Assembly (NCBI GenBank): GCA_964369955.1
Contig: CAYJFQ010000008.1
Span: 1-62,669, forward strand
From: CAYJFQ01 sp964369955
GTDB taxonomy: Bacteria; Bacillota_I; Bacilli_A; Erysipelotrichales; Erysipelotrichaceae
Direction: 5' to 3'
DNA length: 62,669 nt
Shown here: positions 23,948 to 32,350 of the stretch, in pieces
Numbering within the stretch: position 1 is the stretch's first letter
Layout: each line of letters begins with the position of its first letter
Translations under genes and position numbers: made by a program
Notes under the pieces: generated by a model
What the model was told of the DNA's origin: nothing
Database searches by the model: none
Seen by the model: only the letters and a program-made list of their open reading frames with translations

Positions 23948-24530
23948 TATTTAAGTCCTGAATAAATTCCATAAATTTCTTAAGAGCTAATGCACGGTGA
24001 GAGATATTATTTTTTTGTTGAGTAGTTAAATCAGCCATTGAAAGTTCTTCATTTATCATAAAAATTGGATCATAACCAAAACCACCGGTACCAGAAATTT
24101 CATTCGCAATCTTACCAATTACTTCAGCTTGGAAAGAATATTCATTTTTGTTTTCATCAACATAAGCAATAGACGAAACAAACTTAGCTTGACGATTATC
24201 ACAGCCTTTCAACTTCTCAAGAATAATACTGTTCTTTTCAAAGTAAGGAGTATCTTCACCTAAATAACGAGCAGAAAAGATTCCTGGCTCATTATTCAAT
24301 GCAGCAATCTCAATTCCTGAATCATCAGCTATTACCGGCAAACTACAAATATCTGCATAAGCTTTTGCCTTTATTAAAGCATTTTCATAATAAGTATTGC
24401 CATCTTCAATTATTTCTAAATTCTCATCAAAAATATCTGTTCCAACTATTTCAAGATTTAAAGGTTTTAATATTTCCCTAATTTCTTCTAGTTTATGTTG
24501 ATTAGAAGTTGCAACTAATAATTTTCTCAT
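23934..24530 (-). CDS. rdgB: XTP/dITP pyrophosphatase (RdgB/HAM1)
   Basis: A 198-aa house-cleaning nucleotide pyrophosphatase that removes non-canonical purine triphosphates. The N-terminal LLVATSNQHKLEEIREIL (substrate loop), PVIADDSGIEIAALNNEPGI, SARYLG, and the C-terminal GTGGFGYDPIF and NNISHRALALKKF are all family signatures. Two ATGs are in frame; the second (24530) sits 6 bases after AAAGGAG and is preferred. The gene overlaps the preceding radical-SAM gene by 29 bases. Length is standard. Confidence 0.96.
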   Translation of the reverse strand: MRKLLVATSNQHKLEEIREILKPLNLEIVGTDIFDENLEIIEDGNTYYENALIKAKAYADICSLPVIADDSGIEIAALNNEPGIFSARYLGEDTPYFEKNSIILEKLKGCDNRQAKFVSSIAYVDENKNEYSFQAEVIGKIANEISGTGGFGYDPIFMINEELSMADLTTQQKNNISHRALALKKFMEFIQDLNNEEC

Positions 24531-26127
24531 AATCATCTCCTTTGATTTCTTTTATTATTTTATCACCTTTTAAATACATAATTATTAAATAGCTATTAGG
24601 TAATTTTACCACAGTTGAATAACGATTAAATATTTCTAAACTACAAATATTATTAATTTTTATATAATTTCTAATTTGTTTAATTTCTTGTTTGTTTGGA
24701 GCATTTTCAAACAATCGCTTAATTTTTTGATTACTAGTATTATAATAGTCAATATTTATTTCTCTAATGACATCATACTTCTGTAAAGAATTATATACTG
24801 CAAGAAATAAATCTCTAATAGAATATGGTTTGTTTAAAGCATTAATTGATTTTCCGATCATTAAAAAAAGCTCAAACTCATTAAAAATTAATTTATTAAG
24901 TTTACTAATTGTCTTCGTAAATTTTTGACTATTATAAATTTTGTTGGTCGCAAGTGCTACTAGTTCAATATCAATAATATCTTGACTTGTTAACCACTTG
25001 TTATGACTAATTTGATAGGGTGGCCGCTTATCGAAGACTAGCCCAAATTCATTAACTTGGTAACTAATTGGAGTATTTTTCAATAGTTTCAGTATTCCTA
25101 TCTGAATCTCTGAAATTTCTAAATTATATATCTCCTTAAATGATGATTTAAATAGTGCTAAATCTTCATAAGGTAATCCTGCAATTAAATCTCCATGAAT
25201 AATAAAACCTTTCTTTACAAGTAAAGAAATATATTCTTTGACTATATTATTGTCTTGTCGACGATTGATCGCTTTTAAAGTTTCTTGGTTAAATGATTGA
25301 ATTCCTAATTCAAAGCGATATTTATTAACATTCGCTTTATAAAGTAAATAATCTAATAATTCTCTTGAAAGGTGGTCTATTACTAACTCTAATTGAAAAG
25401 AGGTATTTATTTCACAGTTATCAATCATTTTAAATAGCTCTAATGCATGATTATTTGAGCTATTAAATGTACGATCTAAGAATTTAACTTGTTTTACTTG
25501 ATGTTTACTTAGTTGCAGAAAAATATCTTTTAAATAGTTTAAACTAAAATATCTGACGCTCTTATCAACAGCAGAAAAACAATAACTACAATTAAACGGA
25601 CATCCTCTACTTGTCTCGAAATAGAAATATTGTTTTGAGAAATTTAAAACATCAAACTCTAAGAAGTAAGGTGATGGCAGTGTTTCTAAGTAACTTAAAT
25701 CTGTTCTCCCATACTTTACAATTGATTTATAGTTTTTAGTCATTAATCCATCTTCGAAAATATCGTCTAAGTAGTTGTAGAAGGTTCTTTCAGCTTCACC
25801 AACCATGATTGCCTCCACACCTATTTCAAGCCACATATTGTCAAAATCAACTTCAGGTCCCCCAATAATTATCTTTAGTTGTGGTTTGTTCTTTTTTATA
25901 TCAATAACTAGTTTTTTTATGAGCTCTACATTATAAATGTAAACACCAAATCCTATAACCTCAAAATCTTGACTGAGATAATATTCAAGCATTTTATGAT
26001 AATCTTCTTTAATTGTAAATTCTTTTAGATAAACATTATGTCTATTTTCATTAGCCACATACAACCACCTTAAGGCTAAGTTACGATGAATGTATGAACA
26101 ATTAAGTGTTGTTAATAAAATATTCAT
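24502..26127 (-). CDS. B12-binding-domain radical SAM protein (DUF4080 type)
   Basis: A 541-aa radical SAM enzyme. An N-terminal cobalamin-binding-like Rossmann domain (about residues 1-130, IIIGGPEVDFDN) is followed by the radical SAM core, with the Fe-S motif CPFNCSYC at about residues 175-182, and a C-terminal DUF4080 region (about 360-530). Relatives are uncharacterised; B12 radical SAM proteins often methylate or rearrange unactivated carbons. It is the first gene of the long leftward operon. It has no Shine-Dalgarno and an extended -10 (TGGTAAGAT) ending 6 bases before ATG, so a leaderless mRNA is likely. A second start element serves the divergent kinase. Confidence 0.88.
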   Translation of the reverse strand: MNILLTTLNCSYIHRNLALRWLYVANENRHNVYLKEFTIKEDYHKMLEYYLSQDFEVIGFGVYIYNVELIKKLVIDIKKNKPQLKIIIGGPEVDFDNMWLEIGVEAIMVGEAERTFYNYLDDIFEDGLMTKNYKSIVKYGRTDLSYLETLPSPYFLEFDVLNFSKQYFYFETSRGCPFNCSYCFSAVDKSVRYFSLNYLKDIFLQLSKHQVKQVKFLDRTFNSSNNHALELFKMIDNCEINTSFQLELVIDHLSRELLDYLLYKANVNKYRFELGIQSFNQETLKAINRRQDNNIVKEYISLLVKKGFIIHGDLIAGLPYEDLALFKSSFKEIYNLEISEIQIGILKLLKNTPISYQVNEFGLVFDKRPPYQISHNKWLTSQDIIDIELVALATNKIYNSQKFTKTISKLNKLIFNEFELFLMIGKSINALNKPYSIRDLFLAVYNSLQKYDVIREINIDYYNTSNQKIKRLFENAPNKQEIKQIRNYIKINNICSLEIFNRYSTVVKLPNSYLIIMYLKGDKIIKEIKGDDYEKIISCNF

Positions 26128-26133
26128 AGGCTT

Positions 26134-26142
26134 ATCTTACCA
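26134..26142 (-). promoter_or_regulatory. Extended -10 of the leaderless radical-SAM operon
   Basis: TGG-TAAGAT on the minus strand, with the hexamer at 26139-26134 and the TG at 26142-26141. Six bases separate it from the ATG at 26127, and no Shine-Dalgarno is present, so transcription should begin at or next to the start codon. Confidence 0.5.
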
Positions 26143-26150
26143 TTTTAGTT

Positions 26151-26156
26151 TATAAT
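26151..26156 (+). promoter_or_regulatory. -10 element of the leaderless kinase gene
   Basis: TATAAT at 26151-26156 with seven bases to the ATG at 26164. There is no recognisable -35 at the proper distance and no Shine-Dalgarno. Leaderless initiation is inferred. Confidence 0.5.
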
Positions 26157-26163
26157 ATACTAT

Positions 26164-26994
26164 ATGAAAAATATTGAAAAATACCAAAAGATATTTAAAG
26201 AAAAAATAATATCCCTTGAGAAAACTGATCAAGGATTAACTAATGATAACTATAAAATATCGACAATAAGTGAGATATTTTTTTTAAGACAACCAGACAC
26301 TAATATTGACGATTTATTTGACCGAAAGTTAGAAAAATATATTAACGACTTAATTGTTAGTTTAGATATTGATATACCCTATCTTTATTTCGATGAAAAA
26401 ACAGGAATAAAAGTGACTAGATACCTAGAAGGATTATTACAATATGATCAATGTCAATTACCTAATAAGGATTTGCTAGTATCAGATGCTCTAAAAAAAC
26501 TTCATAACTTAAAAATGAAATGTGGAACATTTTTCGATGTTAATAAAAAGATTGAGCAATATAAAGAAAAAATAATAAATTACCAATTTGACTTAAAACC
26601 CTTTGAGTTTGTTTTAAACTTTTACAATAACTATCAAGGTGAAACTACTATTTGTCATAATGATTTAGTTAATGGAAACTTACTATTTAAAGAAACTGAT
26701 ATTTATCTAATTGATTACGAGTACAGTTGTGACAACTATCCAATTTTTGACTTAACTTCCTTTATTACTGAGAATGAAATTTCTAACCCTCAACAAAAAG
26801 AAGAGTTCTATAAATCTTATTACGGGGATCTTGATCAAAAGTTAAAGTTAGATATTCTTTACTTTGAGATGTTACATGACTATTTATGGTGTCATTGGGC
26901 GATGATGATGTATGAACTAAAAAAAGAGCAAATCTATTATGAGATCGCTCTTGGGAAATATAATAATTTAAATCAAAGATTTAAAACTATTTAA
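26164..26994 (+). CDS. Choline/thiamine-kinase-like phosphotransferase (LicA type)
   Basis: A 276-aa protein-kinase-like phosphotransferase of the APH/choline kinase fold. The catalytic loop is ICHNDLVNGNLLF (about residues 163-175) and the metal-binding Asp lies in YLIDYEYSCDNYPIFDLTSF (about 180-199). An N-terminal lobe has SLEKTDQGLTNDNYKIST and FFLRQPDTN. Most similar in layout to LicA-type choline kinases that prepare phosphocholine, or to thiamine kinases. The substrate is not certain. It is a plus-strand gene, divergent from the radical-SAM gene and convergent with the cohesin gene, overlapping the latter's end by 8 bases. Confidence 0.82.
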   Translation: MKNIEKYQKIFKEKIISLEKTDQGLTNDNYKISTISEIFFLRQPDTNIDDLFDRKLEKYINDLIVSLDIDIPYLYFDEKTGIKVTRYLEGLLQYDQCQLPNKDLLVSDALKKLHNLKMKCGTFFDVNKKIEQYKEKIINYQFDLKPFEFVLNFYNNYQGETTICHNDLVNGNLLFKETDIYLIDYEYSCDNYPIFDLTSFITENEISNPQQKEEFYKSYYGDLDQKLKLDILYFEMLHDYLWCHWAMMMYELKKEQIYYEIALGKYNNLNQRFKTI

Positions 26995-28756
26995 CGCTAT
27001 CTTCATTGTCTTTTTTTCGCTTTTCAATAAACTTTTTAAACTTGTTTTTCATCGGTAAATAACCAATTAAATATCCAACAATTAAACAAACAAGTCCACT
27101 AATTATCGGGACAACTATTTCAATTTCTTGATTAGAATTAGTGATATTTTGATTCGCTACCGATAAATGTTCAACAGTATCCGCCAAGACAAGATTGCTA
27201 ACTAAGAATTCTCCAATTATATTATCACGATAAACAATATATCCATTTTCATCAATCTCAACTTCTTTAGCAATTAAATAATCAGTTGTTTTTTCACGAT
27301 CAAAACGATAAACATTATAAAGGTTTTGATTATCAAATCCCGTAAAAATCTTAAATGTTCCATATCCTGGCAAATTACTAAGTTTGTCTTCGCCAATAGT
27401 ATAACTTAATTGATTTTCGCCAACATTTGTAGGAACTCCGTCTAAAACTAATTCCTGATTTAAAACAAATGAGAAATTATAAGTTTCTTCACCAACGTTT
27501 TCAATATCTTTACTATTGAAAGTTATAGTGCCATAATCAAATTGAATTACAAGATATGATTCAGTGAATTCTTTTAACTTTTCAAATATTTTTCCATCAA
27601 CTATTTTATTGTTAACTCCTATAAAATTTAAATAGAAAGTATGCGGTTTTGTTTTATCTTCATCAATTATTGCAGACATAGCTGAATATAAAGTTTGGTT
27701 AACTTCAGGTATTTGACTATCAACAGCTCCATCTAAACTTGGCATTCTTTCTGCGATTATCGTATATATTTTTTGTTCACCATTTTCAGCTTTTACCGTC
27801 ACTGAAACATTGTTTTCCCCTACTTCTAATTCTTGGTTATTAGCTACTATCACACTACCTTTACTGTCTGAAAGTGTTGGGGTTACTTTTATTGAGCTTG
27901 TTTCATAGGGTAAATAAACTCGATAATTCAAATTTTCAGTTGTGAATTTTGGAGATATTTGGTAGTCATCAACTGAAAGGTTCGCAAGGTTATTATTGTC
28001 AGATGGAACATAATTAGGATCTTGAGCTCTTGTAACTCTGATGGTATAGGTTTTAGTATTATTATTAGCTGCAGTAACAGTTATCTTAACAGAGGTTGTA
28101 GAACCTACTGATAAACTATTATTTGAGATGCTGACTTTAGCCCCGCTATCTTCTGTGTCGGCACTAATACTTAGTTTACTAATCTCAAAACCAACATTTG
28201 CGGTGTAGCTTGTAGTGTCTGGATTAAAGCTTGGTGAGATATTAGCGTTGCTAACTTTTAAACTCGATAAATCCGCATTCGAAGATAATGGTGCAGTTAT
28301 TTTTTTACTGTATGAAGAAGAAAAGTTTCCAGCACTTGCACCCTCTGGGTCAGACGCAGAACCTGATAGTGAGACACTTATCGTTTCACCTGTTGAAAGA
28401 TCACTATCAACTTTAAATTTTAAAGTCGCAACTGTTCCAGAATTAATTGGTTTATCACCATTTTGATCATAAGCTATTATTGAAATAGAACCATTCTTAT
28501 CGCTGTAACTATTACTCCAAGAAGAGCCTAACCCATTTGAATATCCAGTTAAACTTAATTGACTTTTATCATATTTAACATTTAGTTCAATTCCACTTAG
28601 ATCGCTGCCACTTACTTTGACAGTTAAAGTAATAGTATTACCCGCTCTAACGGTAGATGGTCCACTAATACTAGAGTTAGCAGCGTTAACGCTGATTGGG
28701 CTATAATTTGTAAATATAAGCAGTAAACATCCAAAAAATATTAGTATTTTTTTCAT
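26987..28756 (-). CDS. Membrane-anchored cohesin protein with cadherin-like domains
   Basis: A 589-aa surface protein. After a signal peptide (residues 1-25) comes a cohesin-type domain (about 28-155; SGPSTVRAGNTITLTVKVSG, then ELNVKYDKSQLSLTGYS). Two cadherin-like beta-sandwich repeats follow (about 160-245 from ADLSSLKVSNANISPSFNPD, ending YTIRVTR; about 256-338 from NNLANLSVDDYQISPKFTTE). A unique beta-rich region spans about 340-535, and a C-terminal membrane helix (about 548-572) is followed by a Lys/Arg-rich tail. Cohesins bind dockerins. The gene directly upstream, 1 base away, encodes a dockerin-ended wall hydrolase, so this protein is the likely membrane receptor. No LPXTG motif is present. 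Confidence 0.85.
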   Translation of the reverse strand: MKKILIFFGCLLLIFTNYSPISVNAANSSISGPSTVRAGNTITLTVKVSGSDLSGIELNVKYDKSQLSLTGYSNGLGSSWSNSYSDKNGSISIIAYDQNGDKPINSGTVATLKFKVDSDLSTGETISVSLSGSASDPEGASAGNFSSSYSKKITAPLSSNADLSSLKVSNANISPSFNPDTTSYTANVGFEISKLSISADTEDSGAKVSISNNSLSVGSTTSVKITVTAANNNTKTYTIRVTRAQDPNYVPSDNNNLANLSVDDYQISPKFTTENLNYRVYLPYETSSIKVTPTLSDSKGSVIVANNQELEVGENNVSVTVKAENGEQKIYTIIAERMPSLDGAVDSQIPEVNQTLYSAMSAIIDEDKTKPHTFYLNFIGVNNKIVDGKIFEKLKEFTESYLVIQFDYGTITFNSKDIENVGEETYNFSFVLNQELVLDGVPTNVGENQLSYTIGEDKLSNLPGYGTFKIFTGFDNQNLYNVYRFDREKTTDYLIAKEVEIDENGYIVYRDNIIGEFLVSNLVLADTVEHLSVANQNITNSNQEIEIVVPIISGLVCLIVGYLIGYLPMKNKFKKFIEKRKKDNEDSVK

Positions 28757-28757
28757 A

Positions 28758-31211
28758 TCAATTTCCTTCTAACAATATATTTCTCATTAAGATAAAGTCA
28801 GTGATTTCAACTTTTCCATCTTTATTAATATCACATGCAACTAATTTTTCAGCCTCTAAAACATTGGAATTCAATAAGTGATTTCTTAGAAGAATGAAAT
28901 CAGTGATTTCACAATCTCCATTTCCATTTACATCACTAATAACAGAAATAGTTAATACCTGTGATAGATTATTGCTCACAAACATCTTAACCTTCATGCT
29001 AGTCATTACTAATCCGTTTGTTACTAACTGATCATCTTTGTTGTACACTTCTATTCTACTGTTTTCAACAGAAGAGTTAACCTTAGTCAAGAAATCTGCA
29101 ATTGTCGTATTTAAAGGAACATTACTAATTAGTTCACTTGTTTTATTAATTGAATATTCACTAGATTCCATTGAATTAACTGTGATTGTTAAATTAAAAC
29201 TAGAAACAATCTTGCTTCCATCCATTGAAGAAACACTAATTGTCGTGATTCCACTCTTTATCGGTGTTACAAGTCCGCTATTTGAAATAGTTGCTACTGT
29301 AGGGTCGCTACTGTTATAAGTTAAATCTTTAACACTAGCATTACTAGGTATAATTGAGGCCTCAACTTGAAAAGCGCTCATATTATCAATTAACTCAAAG
29401 TCATTATAGTTTAGATTAATTGCAGTAATTGGATATTCTATTACAATTAACACTAATGCTTGATAAGCATCTTTTAAAGTTTCTTTCGCTTGATCTAACT
29501 CACTTTGACGAACATCTTCTTTATTTAAAATACTCTGAGCATTTTGATAAGCATTATCATAAGTAGCTAATGAACTTGTTGTATATAATTGACGATCAAC
29601 TACTAAATAATCATCTAAAGCTTCCATTAAAGGTAACTTATCAATTGTATCATTATTAATTATTTGGATCTTACTCTTTAAAACATAGGCAATATCAGTT
29701 TCAAAATTATACTCCCATGTATAGTAAGCGCGATCATCTTTAATTGGCATTTCTGATTGAATAATATAAAAATCACCCTCCGTGCCGAGAATAACTACTG
29801 GCATCCCATCAGGACCAGCGCTTGAAGTATTTCTTGTTGTTTTAGTTGTGTATTGGTAAAGCTTCCAACTACTTGTGTCAGGCTCACTATAAGCATATGC
29901 TGCATCAGTTGTTACACCAATAGTGTACTTGTTATAGTCGTGACTTCCTAAATACTTATCCATTGAATAAGCTAAACCAGCAATTTTTTCACCATGATAA
30001 GGATCTGAAGCGTACTTAACATTTACTCCTCCGCTCTTGTTTCCAGAGTTAGAGCCAATATATCTTGAATCACCAGCATAGTCTTGAATTGTATCAACAT
30101 CATAAAAAGCTGGATTATTATTTTTAATCGAAGAGTCGATAAATGCATAAGCATCTAAATATCCTTGACTCATTAAATATTTCCCATGTTGATTAACACA
30201 ATCATAAACGTCATCATAATAGCTAGCACCATTTGGGTTACTATCAGTAGCACTAATTCCAAAGATATTATAACGTTCCCTAGCATATCCGCTAGTACCA
30301 TAAGCACTCTCTAGATTCGCAAAAGCTATTTGTAATAAACTGTTAACGCCCCAAGTTTCTTGTGTTTTTATAAATGAATCACCTTCATCATTTAAAACAC
30401 TATTAGTTCGATCTAAATAATTATAGTAGCGATTAATATCATCAGCATCATAGCTTGTTTCACTGCGATAACTTAAATACTTAAAATAAACATAATGAAC
30501 ACCAACAGGTGTTTTACTATCATCAAAAATGTCATTAGGATTCTCATAATAATTAATTCCATCATAACTATAGTAACGCTCACCACTAACCATAAAATCT
30601 GGAGCTTTATCAACGGTAAAACTCGACTTAGTAGTTTTAAGAGCAGTAGGACTATAATAACTTAAATAATGAACCATATTCCCAGAACTATTAACTCCAT
30701 AGTAATCATAAAAATAACGATCCTTAGTATCACCAAAAGATACCCAAGTATCAGGAATTAAGACAACTTGACTACTAGACAATTCACCTTTAAAACCTGA
30801 AATCCCCATAGTGACATCACCATCATCAGCAGTCTTAACATAAAATCCCGTACAATCAGTTGTGATATAAACTGACATTCCAGCATTTTTATTTTTAAAT
30901 GTTCTGGTAGAGCCTCCTATAGTCGCAACTAAGCCATTCTTCATCGCATAAATCTTACCTGATTCATTAGCCACAACAGCATTAGGATCAGAAATCAAAG
31001 CTAAAGCATCAATAGCTTCAGCTAAAGTATTGTAACTCTCTTCAGATAAAGTGATAGTATAATCAGTATTTGCAGTTGCGATAATATAACCACCAGTTGC
31101 TAAAACTCTAAAAGAATCTAGCCCTAAGTAAAAAGTCGTGGAACACACTATCAATAATGACAATCCCACCTTGACTACTTTATTTATAATTTCATTTTTT
31201 ATATTACACAT
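28758..31211 (-). CDS. Dockerin-bearing endo-beta-N-acetylglucosaminidase (GH73-type)
   Basis: An 817-aa secreted wall hydrolase. It has an N-terminal signal region (to about 38), a glucosaminidase domain at about 285-430 (LLQIAFANLESAYGTSGYAR with the catalytic Glu, then YNIFGISATD), an SH3-like region (about 440-525), a short FIVAR-like helical piece (about 555-595), a Big_2 Ig-like domain (about 600-685), and a C-terminal type I dockerin (about 757-817). The dockerin has two calcium loops, DVNGNGDCEITD and DINKDGKVEITD, each followed by FILxRN. It would cut glycan strands while docked on the cohesin protein encoded next. The gene has no Shine-Dalgarno and looks leaderless. The N-terminal 250 residues are repeat-like but unassigned. 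Confidence 0.88.
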   Translation of the reverse strand: MCNIKNEIINKVVKVGLSLLIVCSTTFYLGLDSFRVLATGGYIIATANTDYTITLSEESYNTLAEAIDALALISDPNAVVANESGKIYAMKNGLVATIGGSTRTFKNKNAGMSVYITTDCTGFYVKTADDGDVTMGISGFKGELSSSQVVLIPDTWVSFGDTKDRYFYDYYGVNSSGNMVHYLSYYSPTALKTTKSSFTVDKAPDFMVSGERYYSYDGINYYENPNDIFDDSKTPVGVHYVYFKYLSYRSETSYDADDINRYYNYLDRTNSVLNDEGDSFIKTQETWGVNSLLQIAFANLESAYGTSGYARERYNIFGISATDSNPNGASYYDDVYDCVNQHGKYLMSQGYLDAYAFIDSSIKNNNPAFYDVDTIQDYAGDSRYIGSNSGNKSGGVNVKYASDPYHGEKIAGLAYSMDKYLGSHDYNKYTIGVTTDAAYAYSEPDTSSWKLYQYTTKTTRNTSSAGPDGMPVVILGTEGDFYIIQSEMPIKDDRAYYTWEYNFETDIAYVLKSKIQIINNDTIDKLPLMEALDDYLVVDRQLYTTSSLATYDNAYQNAQSILNKEDVRQSELDQAKETLKDAYQALVLIVIEYPITAINLNYNDFELIDNMSAFQVEASIIPSNASVKDLTYNSSDPTVATISNSGLVTPIKSGITTISVSSMDGSKIVSSFNLTITVNSMESSEYSINKTSELISNVPLNTTIADFLTKVNSSVENSRIEVYNKDDQLVTNGLVMTSMKVKMFVSNNLSQVLTISVISDVNGNGDCEITDFILLRNHLLNSNVLEAEKLVACDINKDGKVEITDFILMRNILLEGN

Positions 31212-31218
31212 CTATAAT

Positions 31219-31224
31219 ATTATA
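31219..31224 (-). promoter_or_regulatory. -10 element of the leaderless dockerin gene
   Basis: TATAAT on the minus strand at 31224-31219, seven bases before the ATG at 31211. It is directly downstream of the prfB terminator, and no -35 of good quality and no Shine-Dalgarno are visible. Confidence 0.5.
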
Positions 31225-31231
31225 ACACTTT

Positions 31232-31265
31232 CACAAAAAAAAGGAATTCTTAGACAGATTCCTTT
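31232..31265 (-). terminator. Terminator of the secA-prfB operon
   Basis: Inverted repeat AAAGGAAT (31240-31247) / ATTCCTTT (31258-31265), with a T run of eight (31242-31235) on the minus strand. The prfB stop codon (31250-31252) lies in the loop. Moderate stem strength. Confidence 0.75.
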
Positions 31266-32347
31266 AAATAATGATAAATAAATTCATCAATTCCACCATC
31301 CATAACTCTTTCAACCTTACTGTCCTCATAGTTAGTGCGATGATCTTTGACAAGAGTATATGGACAAAATACATAAGATCTAATTTGTGACCCCCATTCA
31401 ATAAGTTTCTGATCACCCTTCATTTCCGCAACCTTCGCCTCATTTTCCTCAATTTGTTTTTGTAGTAAACGAGACTTCAGAATATTCATTGCACGATCTT
31501 TATTATTTAGTTGTGACCTTTCGCTTTGACAGTTAACAACAATTCCACTAGGAATATGAGTAATTCTAACGGCACTGTCAGTTTTGTTAACATGTTGGCC
31601 CCCTGCACCTGAAGCACGGTGTGTTTCAATAACTAAATCATTTGGATTAATTGAAACCTCAGTATCATTATCAAATTCCGGAATTACTTCAACACTTGCA
31701 AAAGATGTATGCCTTCTACCTGATGAATCAAACGGAGAAATGCGCACCAAACGATGAACTCCTCTTTCGCTTTTTAGGTATCCATAAGCTAATTCACCTG
31801 ATAATTGAAAAGTTACTGACTTTAATCCAGCTGTATCCCCATCTTGGTAATCCAAGACATTTAACTTATATCCATGATTAGAGGCAAACCTTGTATACAT
31901 ACGATACAACATTTCTGCCCAATCTTGACTCTCTGTCCCTCCTGCACCTGGATGAATTTCAACAATGCAATTCTTTTGGTCATATGGATTAGAAAGTAAG
32001 ACCCTAATCTCAAAGTCTTCAAATTTCTTTTCAAACTGAAAATAGTCTTCCTCGAATAATTGTTGAATTTCTTCCTCAAAAATATCTTTCAGCTCTTCAA
32101 AGTCTTCAACAATGGTAGTTAATTTATCATTAAGCGATGTAAAATCATCAACTAGTCCTCTTAACAAATTATTAGAACTTATAATTTTTTGAGCAGTTTT
32201 TTGATCATTCCAAAAATTATCAGCCATCATTAGTTGATTATTTTTTTCTATTTCTTTTTCTTTATTCGGTAGATCAAGTACCTCTTGGAGTTGTTGAATC
32301 TTAATTTGGTACTTATCTAAACTTTGTTTTATTTCATAAATTTCCAT
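31250..32347 (-). CDS. prfB: Peptide chain release factor 2, without frameshift site
   Basis: A 365-aa class 1 release factor recognising UGA/UAA. It carries the GGQ motif in ASGAGGQHVNKTDSAVRITH (about residues 243-262) and the RF2 tripeptide in the SPFDSSGRRHTSF region (SPF, about 200). Most bacterial prfB genes need a +1 frameshift at CUU-UGA near codon 25. Here the gene is one continuous ORF, and the equivalent site reads AGAGGTACTTGATCTACC (around 32285-32268), an in-frame relic. No Shine-Dalgarno is evident; the gene starts 3 bases after secA stops and is probably coupled to it. Confidence 0.95.
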   Translation of the reverse strand: MEIYEIKQSLDKYQIKIQQLQEVLDLPNKEKEIEKNNQLMMADNFWNDQKTAQKIISSNNLLRGLVDDFTSLNDKLTTIVEDFEELKDIFEEEIQQLFEEDYFQFEKKFEDFEIRVLLSNPYDQKNCIVEIHPGAGGTESQDWAEMLYRMYTRFASNHGYKLNVLDYQDGDTAGLKSVTFQLSGELAYGYLKSERGVHRLVRISPFDSSGRRHTSFASVEVIPEFDNDTEVSINPNDLVIETHRASGAGGQHVNKTDSAVRITHIPSGIVVNCQSERSQLNNKDRAMNILKSRLLQKQIEENEAKVAEMKGDQKLIEWGSQIRSYVFCPYTLVKDHRTNYEDSKVERVMDGGIDEFIYHYLKESV

Positions 32348-32350
32348 TTT

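Noticed and set aside
28215..28466. Plus-strand ORF of 83 aa inside the cohesin gene
   Set aside because: It is antisense to a clear domain-bearing gene, lacks a ribosome site and shows no family features.
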